From Cheiracanthium punctorium (taxonomy: Eukaryota > Arthropoda > Arachnida > Araneae > Cheiracanthiidae), in assembly GCA_038373885.1 (NCBI GenBank), contig JAWZYV010012252.1, forward strand, positions 1,178,001 through 1,242,000: DNA of 64,000 nucleotides, in the 5' to 3' direction. This document shows, in pieces, positions 12,596-23,574 of this stretch (the first letter of the stretch is position 1; each line of letters begins with the position of its first letter). Made by a program: the position numbers and the translations under genes. The notes under the pieces were generated by a model. The model saw only the letters and a list, made by a program, of their open reading frames with translations, was not told where the DNA came from and made no database searches.

Positions 12596-13040
12596 TGTAG
12601 AGTGACCAGGAGTTCTCCGGAGTTCGCCAGAAAGAACTTGTTTGTGCACCAATAAAACAGCGATTGTCGCGTAATGAGCATTGTGCAGTTTCGTGGGCGT
12701 GCGATCGCAATGTCTACAGTGCATACAGCGTACCTCAGTAAAGTAGATTGCTGACAGCATGCAAATTTCTAATAAGGCATGCGCAATAAGTAGGAAGTCT
12801 AACATAAAACCCAAGCACAATATTAATGGCTTTCTCATTCGACCAGCAGTCATCGCCATGGAAGTATCGGCAAAATTCTGAGGAGCATTTGGAGGATTTC
12901 TGCTGACGCTCGTGGCTCCTGAGGTGAACAGCCGAACCAACGCATACTCCACCATCTTGTACCCCGAAGTCAAAGCTCCACAGTCCTGAGTTGAGCTGCA
13001 GTATCTCCCAGCAAGACCTGGTAAAAAGGCCAACACTTGA
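12596..13040 (+). repeat. 3' LTR of the gypsy remnant
   Basis: The LTR starts TGTAGAGTGACC directly after the purine run CCCGGGGGAG, which fits a polypurine tract. It contains CAATAAAACAG as a likely polyadenylation signal. Its first 200 bp match the fragment at 10515. The right boundary is uncertain because no second intact copy defines it. The long open frame on the opposite strand here is an antisense shadow. Confidence 0.6.
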
Positions 13041-13407
13041 CGTCTGTTGAATATCTCCGATGTTTTTTCAAGTCTACAAAAATTCTTGTTGCGTTATGTT
13101 TTTTATGTTATTTGTAAAAAATAAAATTAGCCGTTCTTGTTAAAACGATTGTCATCCTTAGAGTCAAGAAGGGAAGTAGACATGTCATACACACGTCTCT
13201 TCAAGTTATAATTTTAATAATATCAATTGAAAAGCGCTTATAACATTCAGAAAATGAGACAAGCAAGAAAATTCAGTGGAAAGTTTTCGAAAATGTCCGA
13301 AACCCGATTTTTCAGCGAATTCAAAATTTTTATAAAGTGCCATAAATAGAAACACAATAGTTCTGCAGTTTAATATTTTATTTTAAAAATTTATAAAAAG
13401 TTCTTAC

Positions 13408-13514
13408 TTGAAGCAGAACTTTTCTTTCAAAAGATGAATAACATATCCATCAATGCCGTCAGCTATATCCCAAACTCCCTTTTCAGTTTCATTCAAAACA
13501 ACGTACGGAGGATG
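13408..13514 (-). CDS. IR/iGluR ligand-binding domain, first S1 exon
   Basis: This 107-nt exon starts in phase 0 and ends in phase 2. It encodes the opening of the ligand-binding domain: HPPYVVLNE, then GIDGYVIHLLKE, then FCF. It matches the family pattern 'EPPYVm......GfdGf.idLl..la..l.F.Y'. The acceptor is TATTCTTCTAG and the donor CAA|GTAAGAAC. It lies 10.3 kb upstream of the next exon, and the intron between them is full of transposons. The translation keeps the family's PPY and GxDGY motifs and has no stops or frameshifts, so a functional gene is likely. No upstream exon on this strand was recognised to the right. A possible receptor-like exon near 14.3 kb lies on the other strand. Confidence 0.86.
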
Positions 13515-14263
13515 CTAGAAGAATAAAATATCCGTGTACTTTATCGGTTTATTAAGGTGCAAATAAAAGATAACTGATCATTAACGAGGATTGAACTTAG
13601 GCGTTCAGTAGTCAACCTTATTTATAGCAGTAACCTTTTATTCACAAAAGATTATTTACTATGATTCTATTAGAATTTTCTCACATATCATTTTAAAATC
13701 TCCTACAAATACTTATTGTACTGAAAAACTGCTATGGAAATAACGATAAGAGTTCAGTTCCGAAAAAGTCAGACAGGCTTACTGTCTCAATCGGAGTTTT
13801 GAAGGCTTCCTTTGGATATACCGAAAATGTAGGATAGTTTTTCTTAAAATACTCCCATTAAGGAATCTCCTTCTCAAGTTTACATTTTCTTTCGTAGACT
13901 CGACTTTTATCCCCAACACCTCAATGCGATTATTATGGAGATTCTCTCCTGTCAATCTTCAAAAAAAAAAAAACTTTTTCTATGAAAAATCTGTCTTAAA
14001 ACTCAAAATTTCCTCATTCGCTAAAAACGGAAACCAATGAAGTTTTGCTTTATATCACTAAAGATATCACTAAAGGTACTGCAACTAAAAATTAACAATT
14101 TTATACTTTCAATTTTTAGAAAAACTTTTCAGGAAAAGGCAACCCCCCCCCCTTCTCCTCCTTGCGCTGCTCACGGTATCGCAAAATTGCTTTAGTCTGT
14201 GTGACAGAAATTTAAACCATAGTATTATGTTATTACGCTTAGTACGTTAAAATAATGTTTCAG

Positions 14264-14507
14264 ATACATATATACGGATGATTGGCAGAGGAGAGTGGGC
14301 TTTAACGTGCGTTTGTCAAAATCAGCTTTTAAAAAGCCTATTAATAATGGATCAAATTAGCATTGTACTTCAATTACGAAATCGCTCCTTCAAAGAAATA
14401 GGATATTGGACTCTAAGAAGCAGTTCAAGTGACTGTGAAAAGTATATGAAGCCTCTTATAAAAATGGAAAATCCCGATGAAATCAAAGCTGTTAAGACAT
14501 TGAACTA
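14264..14507 (+). CDS. Possible iGluR/IR-like linker exon, opposite strand to the receptor
   Basis: An open stretch follows an acceptor-like TAATGTTTCAG and ends at a stop at 14506-14508. The central part reads LQLRNRSFKEIGYWTLRSSS. It resembles the segment before the ligand-binding domain in ionotropic receptors ('l.n.sf.kiGyW....'), and the distance from GYW to the end (ending IKAVKTL) fits the usual spacing before the conserved '(E)PPYV' block. That block is encoded on the other strand at 13514. The exon may therefore be an inverted piece of the same gene, part of an inverted paralogue, or a chance resemblance. A possible donor is CT|GTTAAG near 14491. Confidence 0.3.
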
Positions 14508-14509
14508 GT

Positions 14510-15430
14510 TTCTATGTGAGAACTATTGTCTTAGCAGATTGATTGCGTCGATCAATAATGCACTGTAAAAGTTGTAAATCAGAACATTTCAATGCCCACT
14601 TCAATTGTGTAGTTATGTAGTGAAGTTATGGGATAAATATGCAAAGAAAAAAATTAATCATACGGGGGGGGGGTATTATATTACTTTTAGCATCACCTCA
14701 AAATAGCACAAATTCCTAGCGTGATACCGGATGAAGAAGCAAATTTTGTTCAATTTTCTTGACAACAATCAATCTTACAGGAATTCAGCAACAGCAAAGT
14801 TGGTCGTTTATGTTTTATCTAGTTTTGTACCTCGATTAGCTCCCGAAAATGGCTTTATTAATTTCTTATATTTCGGGAGAAATTATTCTCCCTTCATTCT
14901 TCATTTTTAACATCTCAAATGAAATAAAATTATGATAAACTTAATCCCATCGAACAACTTACGGAACCCATGAATAAATTTATATATGAAACTTCTTGAG
15001 CTTTTAAGGGGTCTTAGTAAGATTGCGAAGCAAATATGCACGTATTTTAGACCCTTGAGGTTTTACATTTTATGATCAAAGTAATAATCACTACAAAATG
15101 ATTTTTTTTTTATAATAATAAAGTATAACACATTATGAAACTTCAGGCAAAATTCGATTACCTTTAACAGATGTTACAAAGAAAATTAAATTTGTACTAT
15201 ATATATATTACCATTTTTATTTATTCATTTAATTATTACTTTTTTTATTTATTTATTCTTTTCCTTTCCATACTTCCAAAGTATTATTAATATATCATTT
15301 TTTATTCACACTCCATGGCATTACTTGTCTATTGATTGCATTAAGCCTTCTCTGATGGCAACATGCACTAATACTGCCTCCATTACTGAGCTTTGATCTT
15401 CGTGTCGGTCCACTTCCTCGTTGTTTATTT
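14510..15430. other. AT-rich sequence, nothing recognised
   Basis: Poly-purine and poly-pyrimidine runs and a G-run at 14665 are visible. I see no element ends or coding signal. Confidence 0.35.
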
Positions 15431-15436
15431 CTAATA

Positions 15437-15819
15437 GCTACGGTCGCGCCCCCAAGTTACAAAAAGACCCTAATTTTGGTCAGGTAACTTGCAGAAACCT
15501 AGCTATTATTGTCTTTTTCGATTAAATTGAAATGTGTGTGCGGTGGCGCCTGATGATAGAGCACACCATTTCAATATTAATTCCATTTTCCGACTATTTA
15601 TGATTACATGTGATTAGGCTTAAAAGCACACCAGTTCTAATTTGGCGCTTTATATTCAATTTTTCCACTCTTTCATTGCCTTAAAAGGCTATATTTAAAC
15701 ACTTATCCGGTATAAGCTCGTTAATTGGCACCATGTGCTATCTACTTTTTTATTTTTTTATATTTTTTTTACTTTATCATTGGATTATCTTGGGATTTCA
15801 CTTTACGTAAGTAAGCTAT

Positions 15820-15866
<47 letters not shown>
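15437..15866 (+). repeat. Interspersed repeat R ending in (TA)n, copy 1
   Basis: Homologous to 25327-25728. Shared ordered blocks include 'AGCTA(C/T)GGTCG.G.CCC', 'CAGAAACCTAG.TATT', 'GGTGGCGCCTGATGAT.GAGCA', 'GATTAGGCTT' and 'AAAGGC(C)TAT'. Both copies end at a (TA)n microsatellite after a similar distance; here it is 15819-15866. A 3' simple-repeat tail suggests a retroelement, but the class was not determined. Confidence 0.6.
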
Positions 15867-15869
<3 letters not shown>

Positions 15870-15963
15870 TTTTCAATAGTGCGTGTCACTATCCGCAATA
15901 TAAGTCAATTCAAAAGACACATATAAACAAAATATTTGTTACAAAATAAAGTAAAATATATAT

Positions 15964-16136
15964 TTTATAGAATGAATTGATATTTAAGAAGCATTTTTAA
16001 ATTTAGAGTTTTTAAATTGTGTTTTAAATTGTATTTTAAATTGAAATTTGAAAAATATTACCTTTCCCCTTATATTTCTGTTAAAATTTTTCAAAACTTT
16101 TCCCCCTCTCTCTTTTAATATTAATTCATTCTATAG
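15964..16136. mobile_element. Short inverted-repeat element
   Basis: The ends TTTATAGAATGAATTGATAT and (right, reverse-complemented) TCTATAGAATGAATTAATAT form an imperfect ~20-bp inverted repeat around 130 bp of T-rich sequence. A MITE is the simplest reading. No target duplication is clear. Confidence 0.45.
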
Positions 16137-16139
16137 ATA

Positions 16140-19100
16140 CTGATATAAGTTCTAACTATGCAAAGTTTCGTGAAGATATGTATCGTAGAAATGTTGTTGT
16201 CTTACAGATAGTTATGTAAAAAATACGTTTTGAGAAAACGCAGCTTAAAGTTACCTTATTGTGTATTAAAATATAAAACTTTCAAAAAGCGTCTTTACGT
16301 TTATCTCGTGTTTTAGGTGGCATAAATACGTGAAATTGGCATCAAAATTCTCAGAAATAACTAAAGCTTCAAATAAAATTAAAATTGAAAAATCGCTTTT
16401 TTAACCCCGAATCCTACTATGACCCCTTATTTTGTTATCGCAAATAATAAGTCTTTCACAGTAGTGTTACCTATGCATCAAAATGTAGCCAGATAAGAAA
16501 AAAATTTAATGACTGACTGAAATCGTGTACAGTACGGGGCAGTTCTGTCAGTTCTGTCCCAGAAGAAAGCTTTTTAAATTTGAGTTTATGATGTAATAGT
16601 AATATTTTTAATTATTTCTTTTTTTGCTGTTTTGAGGGGCCATTTACTTATTATTTTCACTCAAAATTTCTAATGCAAATCATCTTTTTTAATTGCTTTG
16701 ATTTATTTATCCTCATTTACTTCGTTATGAAAAGTACTTCTGTACGATTAAAACTGAAAATGTAGGTGACTGGGGATTATATCATTATTTAGATATGTTT
16801 ATTAAAAATCTGAAAAAGATATTGCGAAGAATGCTAGAATATAACACATGAGGTTCCTTAAGGTCACTTTTAAAAATAGTTATTAGCTGCTATTTTAAAA
16901 CAACTTATGATGAATCCAAAATTGTCTTAAGGGAGTTTTAAATATGCTAACCAAAATGAAAGCAAAATCTATGTATTCCTTATATGTGAAGTTTTGAAGT
17001 ATAATTTAATAGTTTCTAATTAATGTAAAACAATTCGCAATTTGTACAAAGCATAGTAGTTTTTCTTGTAAATTAAATTAAATTAAATACATCCATAATA
17101 ATTGTTTAAAATGTCTTTTTATCATTAGGTGAGCCACTTTCCAGCGCTCGGTTATTGATTGATCATTCGTTAAGAATCAATAAATTTCTTTTATTTTAGT
17201 TATTTATACATTTTTTTTTTACTGTACATTGACGAAAACATTTAAGTAAGTAAAATTATATACTGTGTGTCAAATAATGCCGAAATTATCGTTTGCTGTC
17301 ATTTCTTTTCGAAGTATTGTACATTAAAGCTAATAAAATATCTTTACAGCTTTAATTATTTTGATTTTCTAATTAAACAGATTGAATTCATATTCTACAT
17401 AATTTTATCGATTAATTTTCTTTCTAGCATAATATCTGCACAAACTCTTTTAAATATAGCTAGTATGCGTTCTTTTTTTTCAGTGTTTTAATGCTCTCAT
17501 ACTTCCAGTACAATCTAATATTCTTCAATCCTCTTTCAACAAGGTCAGTTGTACCGAGAACTTCAACAACAAACAATAAATTGTAGTTTTAAGTAATTTC
17601 TAACATTTTCTCTAATATGTTAGTTAGTAGATTAGCTTTAATCGTTAATATGTTTAGTTGGTTAAAAATTAAAGGCGGGGATACCTTGAAAAATATTCTC
17701 CAAGAACTGAACTATTTTTACTAAAATAATAAAGTAAAAAAAAAAAAGAACTTTTCCACATTAATCAAAATGTAAAAGTAATAAAGACATTGCATATTTT
17801 GCCATGTAATAAGCTGTAAATTCTGAAAGTTTAAATGTGTGGATGCGTACTAGTTTTCAATTCATCGAAATGGGCGGAATTTATTTTCTGCTAATTCATG
17901 CACTCACATATATATCTTAATATATTGTTTCCTGCGAAATCGAATGTAATAACTTACTTATGAAAAAACAAATTGTTTGTTAGAAGTATGTAAAATTTTG
18001 TATAGCAAAAACTTCATTATTATTCGCTAACACCTTTTCAAAGAAGAAATACATATAAAAACATGATATAGCAGAAAATTATTTCCTTACAAGTAACTAT
18101 ATTAAAGCTAATCTCTCCTATACTAAAGATATTTGACCTTAGAGACGGTTGAATGTTAAAAATGTCTATATATTATTAATTTTAAACGATTGTAAAGAAT
18201 TTTTATTCTGAATGCAGCTGAAGAAAAAGAAATTTTAATGATTTAACCGTATAAGAACATTCACTGTCTTACTTCATCTGGAGAGAGCTATCAAAGAAAT
18301 AATATTTTTTTTAAACTTACATTTAGGCTGGCAATCTTTAAATTCATATTTTGCATCTTATTCCTGAAATAAAAATGATGAATAAATTAATTGAAGTAAA
18401 TAATATATCATCATTTATGAAGAATTAAAAACTGTATAGAATAAAGTGTTTATGATGAACTATTTTTCCAAGTTTTCATGAATTAAATTGTTTATTCATA
18501 TTTGCAATTTTTACGACACATGTTTTTTTTTTCTGAAAGTGTACCAATTTCATTACAAAATTCGTACTTCTCATGACCAATCTTTCATGTATTTTATTTC
18601 AAGCCCTAAAAAATTAATAAAATTCATTCGATCGTAAAGTTATTATATATCGCTTAAAATTTCAATCATTTAGTTTAGTCTGCCTGTCCATGTATCTATA
18701 TATTTCACACAAAAACTCCGGAGATATTAAATGAATAATATAAACAAATGCGAAATTCTACGCAAAATATTTTTTAAAATATCTTGTACAGTTATATTTA
18801 AATTAAAACATGTTGGAATACAACACTGCAGTAGTTTAAAATTATCATTTATAATACAACTGTTGGATTCATTTGAATTTTTTAAATTGACTGGGCAAAA
18901 TGAACTTCTTACTGCTCGTTTGGAATATCACATAATTGTGGCTTTTCAATTATTCAAAGTACTGTCTAGTGCTTAGTTGCACTAGACTTACTAATTGTCC
19001 ATACAACAGGGAAATTAATAAAAAAAATTATATTGTATTTTTATTCGACTAGATGTTGATTAATCTGTCAGTGGCGCATTCATTCGAATACGATTTAATA

Positions 19101-20560
19101 CTTTAAGGTGGGAAATAATAGGGAAAGCCCTTTTCATTATGACTAGACGATGTTGATGTGTTTTCTCATTTCGTGATATGCATTGTAAAGTACAATTAGG
19201 AAATTGAATGGAATGACTTTCTGCATTCGACAGGTTTCAATACATGCACTCAGGAAAACGAACTCAAAATTAAAAGCTTTTTTTAATCAGTTCTCGCGTT
19301 TACTTATGTATGTCAGCTGTAGCTTTGATGACAAAGTCTGGAAAATCACAAGTCTGGAAAATCACAAACACTCTTGTAAATGACTCAGAGACTAATAGCA
19401 TTATAATTATTTTAATTTTATGAATGATGAAACTAATATTCCCATAATTCTTTTTTTTTCTTTCATATTTCAATATTTCCTGTAACGTCGCATGAAAAAC
19501 CTTAGCTTTAATTACGAATTCTCTTTCAGGTGGAATTTTAATGCTGAATGAAAATATAATATTTCGGAAATTTTCAGAAAGTAATTCTACTCTTGCTTTT
19601 TAAGTCTAAAGAAACAAGTTTTCTTCCATGTGTAAATGTAGGTGAGTTATAAAAAAATTTACTTATTACATTTTCAAACTGTAAATAAAAAATTGTATTT
19701 TTCTATAAATGCGATAGTAAAATTTATTAATTCAGTAGGTCCATAATGTAAATTCTGTGTGAACATTTGTTCAAAAAATTGCTATTGTTTGTACATTTTT
19801 TAATCAAGCGAAATTCCGGTGTTAATGACAGACAGTAGCTTTTCATATCATATAAAAGCAGTTAAAAATGTTAAAAATTTCAACTGGGAAGAAATTTTAG
19901 CAAAATTCTTCCTTAACATTTTGTATTTCAAAATGAAAACACAAACTGAAACACAATAATGTAATTTTATCTAATGATGTTGAATTTATTATATGTGAGG
20001 CATTTTTTAAAATAAAATATAGTTCTGATTTTTATTGCCTCTTTTTAACGTTTCTCTTAGAAAATTAAATATTAAACCATTAATTTCGAGCTTAAATATA
20101 CTTTTTTGTATTATATAAATATCAGTTACATTATTTTTATTTAACAAGCATATATTTGTATTAAAAATACATACGTACGTTCACTTGCTTCACGGTTAGC
20201 TACCTTACATATAAGTACATGCACTTCAAGGTCTTGCAAATGCGTACTTAAATTCACTTCCATCATACTTCAGCATATTTATAGTTATTCTATCAATTTT
20301 TCCTTTAAAAGAAATGAGATAAAAAGAAATACTAATCAAAAAACGCGAATATCTGAATATATTATTGCGTTATAACACTTCATAAAATATAACTTACTAT
20401 CGATTTTCGTTATACGTCTGCGTGTTCAACTTTTATCAAACAAATGAATTTAGATTGGTTAATGTAATATTGATGAATATCTCGTGTTAAGGATCCATAG
20501 TGAAACACGTGTCCAGTAAGTTGAAATTTCGCTTAATGACAATTCATTGAGCGGTTATAT
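16140..20560. other. Long AT-rich stretch, nothing recognised
   Basis: This 4.4-kb stretch has only low-complexity tracts and a small direct repeat (AAGTCTGGAAAATCACA twice near 19337-19370). Short open frames are AT-driven and lack splice signals. It is probably intronic or intergenic. Confidence 0.4.
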
Positions 20561-20567
20561 TTATTTT

Positions 20568-20729
20568 CATAGTTGTAAACAATTCCGGAATAACAGTCAT
20601 TATTGTCTTATAATATAGCAAAATTCCAAAGTATAACAGAAGATCTGGCTACCAGTTTGAAAAAGTAGTTTAAAAATGCACCGTTTACAAAAAGTGATTA
20701 ATTATTTTCCAGAAATGTTGGCAGCTATG
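20568..20729. mobile_element. MITE family 1, copy 2 (degraded)
   Basis: The left end CATAGTTGTAAACAATTCCGG and the right end AATGTTGGCAGCTATG align with the family, as does the inner 'ACCGTTTACAAAAAGTG'. About 20 bp of internal sequence are missing. No target duplication is visible. Confidence 0.65.
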
Positions 20730-20848
20730 CTTATATGAAAAAAAGTGCGTGATTAAAGACCATTTGAAAAAAGAAAGCAGTTAATCATTTGGGATTAATT
20801 ATTTCTGTATCCCACTACATAAAAGTAAAATTTATTAATTATTCACAG

Positions 20849-20968
20849 GTAAATTCTCCTATGAATTTTACATTGGCTTTTGTTGTAAAGAATAGGAACT
20901 TTATCGAGGTTCTTGACCTTCACTCAGGAAATGTATTAATAAATGAACAAACTGAGACCCAATTTAAG
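20849..20968 (+). CDS. Well-formed internal exon of an unidentified gene
   Basis: This is a 40-codon exon, phase 0 at both ends, between a strong acceptor (TTAATTATTCACAG) and donor (TTTAAG|GTAATT). The protein begins VNSPMNFTLAFVVKNRNF and ends with GNVLINEQTETQFK. Codon use and residue mix look like true coding sequence, in contrast to the AT-driven frames around it. The middle reads FIEVLDLHSGNVL. This hydrophobic-turn-hydrophobic pattern with 'DL.sG.vl' resembles a blade of a beta-propeller, but that is only an impression. I do not recognise the family. Neighbouring exons were not identified and may be far away. The strand is opposite to the receptor. Confidence 0.55.
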
Positions 20969-21214
20969 GTAATTTTGAGAAGTGATAAGTACAGCTAAAA
21001 AATAAATTCTTACAATTGGAATACTTAAAACTCCAGTGAATAACTAAACAAATAAATAAAAATTCACGCAACAAAAACGTTCAATAAAAGTACATTTCTA
21101 AATTTCCTAGGAGATATTGAAATATCTACGACAGGATCCTACCCCTCACCGAAAAAAGGAAAAGGAGGAAAAATGAAAGAAAAAGGAATAGCACTGCTCT
21201 GGTAGAGGTTAACA

Positions 21215-22202
21215 TCCCAAACAGCACAGCAAATTTGCATCAAACTTGCAGTAAGCTTGATTTATCCAGTCAATAAACTTGAATTAAGCTTGAAAATTTC
21301 AAGCGTGTAAGCTTAATGCAAGTTTGAATCAAGTGTTCAAGTTTACACTTGCCCAACTTTCATTAAGCTTGACATAGCAAGCTTAATTCAAACTTACTAC
21401 ACTCTAAAATAATTTTCCTAAATACATGGGACGCCGATCGGCGAACTCGCCCATATATTTTATTTTTCCACGCATTTTCCCCTTAAACCTCAAGTTATTT
21501 TAATCCGCTTCCGAATAGCGTCCGGAACTGTGATCGATCGCAGGACCGAAGGTGTGGGAAGCCAGCTTCCTAACCACTATGCCAATCAGACTCGGGGTGA
21601 CATGACTAAAGTTTGAAGTGACTCTTATGGTTGTCGCGCGTTTTTTGGCGAGATTGATCAGTATTGCCCGATGACGATCTGCATCTTTTATTTTTCCATG
21701 GGATGAATCAAAATTAAAATAATTTTATGTGTGATTTATAGACTCTACTAATAGGGAAATAAGCATAATATAAACTTAAAAGCAACACACGTTTTAAAAC
21801 TTTCAATATCGCAACACTCATGTTAGGCAATATTGGCCAAAATCGAGACAAATGACTGATTTTGAAATCAATTTTGCAGTATATTTGTATTTTATTTTGA
21901 AGAATTTCAATATTTGGAAATATAGAATCTTTTATTTTTAATTCTATGGTCAAGTACATTTATGACTGATGATAAAATATTTGTTATGTGGATGTGGCTT
22001 TCCAAATCAAGCAGTAATCAAGTTGTATTCAAGCTTGACAGTTCAAATGACTTAAATTCGGCGGGAAAATATTTGCTAATTTTTTTTTTTGTAATCTCCA
22101 AGCTTGCTGCCAGCTTAAAATGAATTGAACTGTCAAGCTTGTATTAATACGTCAAATTCAAAGAAATGTCAAGCTTGATTGAAGCTTATGTGCTGTCTGG
22201 GA
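21215..22202. mobile_element. 988-bp inverted-repeat element rich in AAGCTT
   Basis: The left end TCCCAAACAGCACAGC and the right end GTGCTGTCTGGGA are inverted repeats. Both arms carry many copies of the word CAAGCTTG or TAAGCTT: about five in the first 170 bp and about five in the last 180 bp. The arms could pair, but the motif also recurs in direct orientation. A SINE-like piece lies inside (21420-21595). No transposase or clear target duplication was seen. Confidence 0.6.
21420..21595 (-). repeat. tRNA-derived SINE, family 2
   Basis: Read on the minus strand, the head has an A box TGGCATAGTGGTTAGG and, about 35 nt on, a degraded B box GCGATCGATCAC. A GC-richer body ('GGACGC', 'GGGCGAGTTCGCCGATCGGC') follows. 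The body differs from family 1. It sits inside the inverted-repeat element 21215-22202. Confidence 0.6.
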
Positions 22203-22339
22203 TAATGTGTATTTTCCCCGTTAGCTGGAATGATCGAGTCCACAACTACTTTCTAAAAGTACAGTGATCATTTTCGTAAAAGTATTAGTGCGTACTCCTC
22301 GGGTTTTCTTTTTTTATTTATTTTCTTACCTTTCTTAAA

Positions 22340-22600
22340 CATTTCTTCTAAATTTGTGAAAAATGCTTTCGAGGAAACACAAAAAGGTCGTACGGATCAA
22401 GATCAGATGAGTAAGGCAAGCGAGTGGGGCAAGGTAGTCATACTATTCTTTTCAAAAAACTGATGCACTGAGACAAATGAGTTATTTGAGTGGGGAGCGG
22501 GAGACAAAGAGGCCTCGAAAATGGGCACTATTTCTTCTGAATATGGTCCGGAAAGACGCTGCTTGGTGCAATGAACTCGTAAGGATTTGCTCTACACTCA
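22340..22600 (-). pseudogene. mariner transposase remnant
   Basis: On the minus strand one frame reads SVHQFFEKNSMTTLPH. A shifted frame continues YSSDLDPYDLFVFPRK. These match the mariner catalytic block 'v.qfL.k..m..LpHPPYSPDLAPcDfFLFP', including the last aspartate of the D,D34D triad (DLDPYD). At least one frameshift and several stops are present, and the N-terminal half is not recognisable. Confidence 0.7.
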
Positions 22601-22994
22601 CTTAAAGGATAAGCTCTGCTCATCAAAAACTGGTACCTCAGTTTCATCATTCTTATTTTAAAGGAAAGATCTCTTACAATGTATCAAAAAAAATAATTTG
22701 TAGCCATTATTATAGTAAATTAAACGCCATTTTCATAAAGTATAAGTTTTATAGTATTTAAGTATTTTCACCAAAACTAAACGGTGAACTTATAACTTCT
22801 CCGATCTTTTCTCTGTCATATATAAGTTGCATCAGCAGTGCAATCGGATGCTTCATTTATTATAATTAAATGTAGAAAAAAAAATTATGTTCTTCTCCAT
22901 GTACTGGTGAGTTTCATCAGTGGTGGAGTCAGATGTTTTAGTACACTTACAGTGTTGGATTCATTTTTTTCCCCACGAAAAAAAAGAAAAAACA

Positions 22995-23308
22995 AAGATA
23001 AATATAATTCCAGATAAATGTGGTAGAAAAAAAGATCCAATAAGAAAGTTTTCTGAAGAATTAACTAAAAATGCCAAAAATGTTAGAATGTTCTACAAAG
23101 AGTGCTCCAGTAGCATTAGTGCTGAAGCACATAGAATATGAAACCATTTTGAAAAATGTCCCAATAGACGAAAGTGTGAACAACATTCTGATGAAAGCAT
23201 ATCAAATGTATCCAGTTAAACAAGCTCCAGCCCTAATCCATCCTCATCGTATTCCCAGTCTGAATGTACAACAAGACAGCCTTCAATAGCATCATTTATA
23301 GTTTAAAA
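22995..23308 (+). pseudogene. BED zinc-finger fragment, likely hAT transposase N-terminus
   Basis: In one frame, allowing two in-frame stops (TGA at 23139, TAA near 23214), the protein reads KKDPIRKFSEELTKN and then KECSSSISAEAHR. After the first stop come NHFEKCP and a serine-rich stretch ending QPSIASFIV. The C..C....H....C spacing and 'DPIR.fF..L.k..knv..C..C...is' fit a BED finger, as found at the start of hAT transposases and some host ZBED genes. The first cysteine of the expected pair reads Phe (MFYKEC), so the finger is probably dead. Confidence 0.6.
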
Positions 23309-23574
23309 AAATCGAAATAGAAAAATCAGAATTGTCTCAGTCAATAATTTAGTTAAAATCTTTACAAGTGTTTTGATAAACTATAAGTGTGTATGAATAT
23401 AGAGGGACAACAGTCTGTGTATTTTTGCTTAAAAATTAATAAAAATAACCAAAATATTTAATCACTGAGTGTTTCTAGTTTACAATTAAAACTGAGTAAA
23501 AGTGGACAAAATGGACAAAATGATATTTTGTCCGGGACGGTTTTTTCCCACCCCGCACGAAATAGGACAACCCT

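Noticed and set aside
12365..13036. The longest open frame in the window (223 codons, minus strand).
   Set aside because: It runs antisense across the gypsy pol end and LTR, has no known domain, and contains a translated CA-repeat (CVCVCLCV). It is a shadow of the retroelement.
14660..14675. G- and C-runs at many places (also 30872, 30976, 34505, 36870, 40293) as possible G-quadruplex regulators.
   Set aside because: Several lie in or beside hAT-like or other repeats and none has four spaced G-runs near a gene start.
21525..21600. A tRNA gene on the minus strand.
   Set aside because: The A box is good but no full cloverleaf or intact B box exists, and a SINE body follows.
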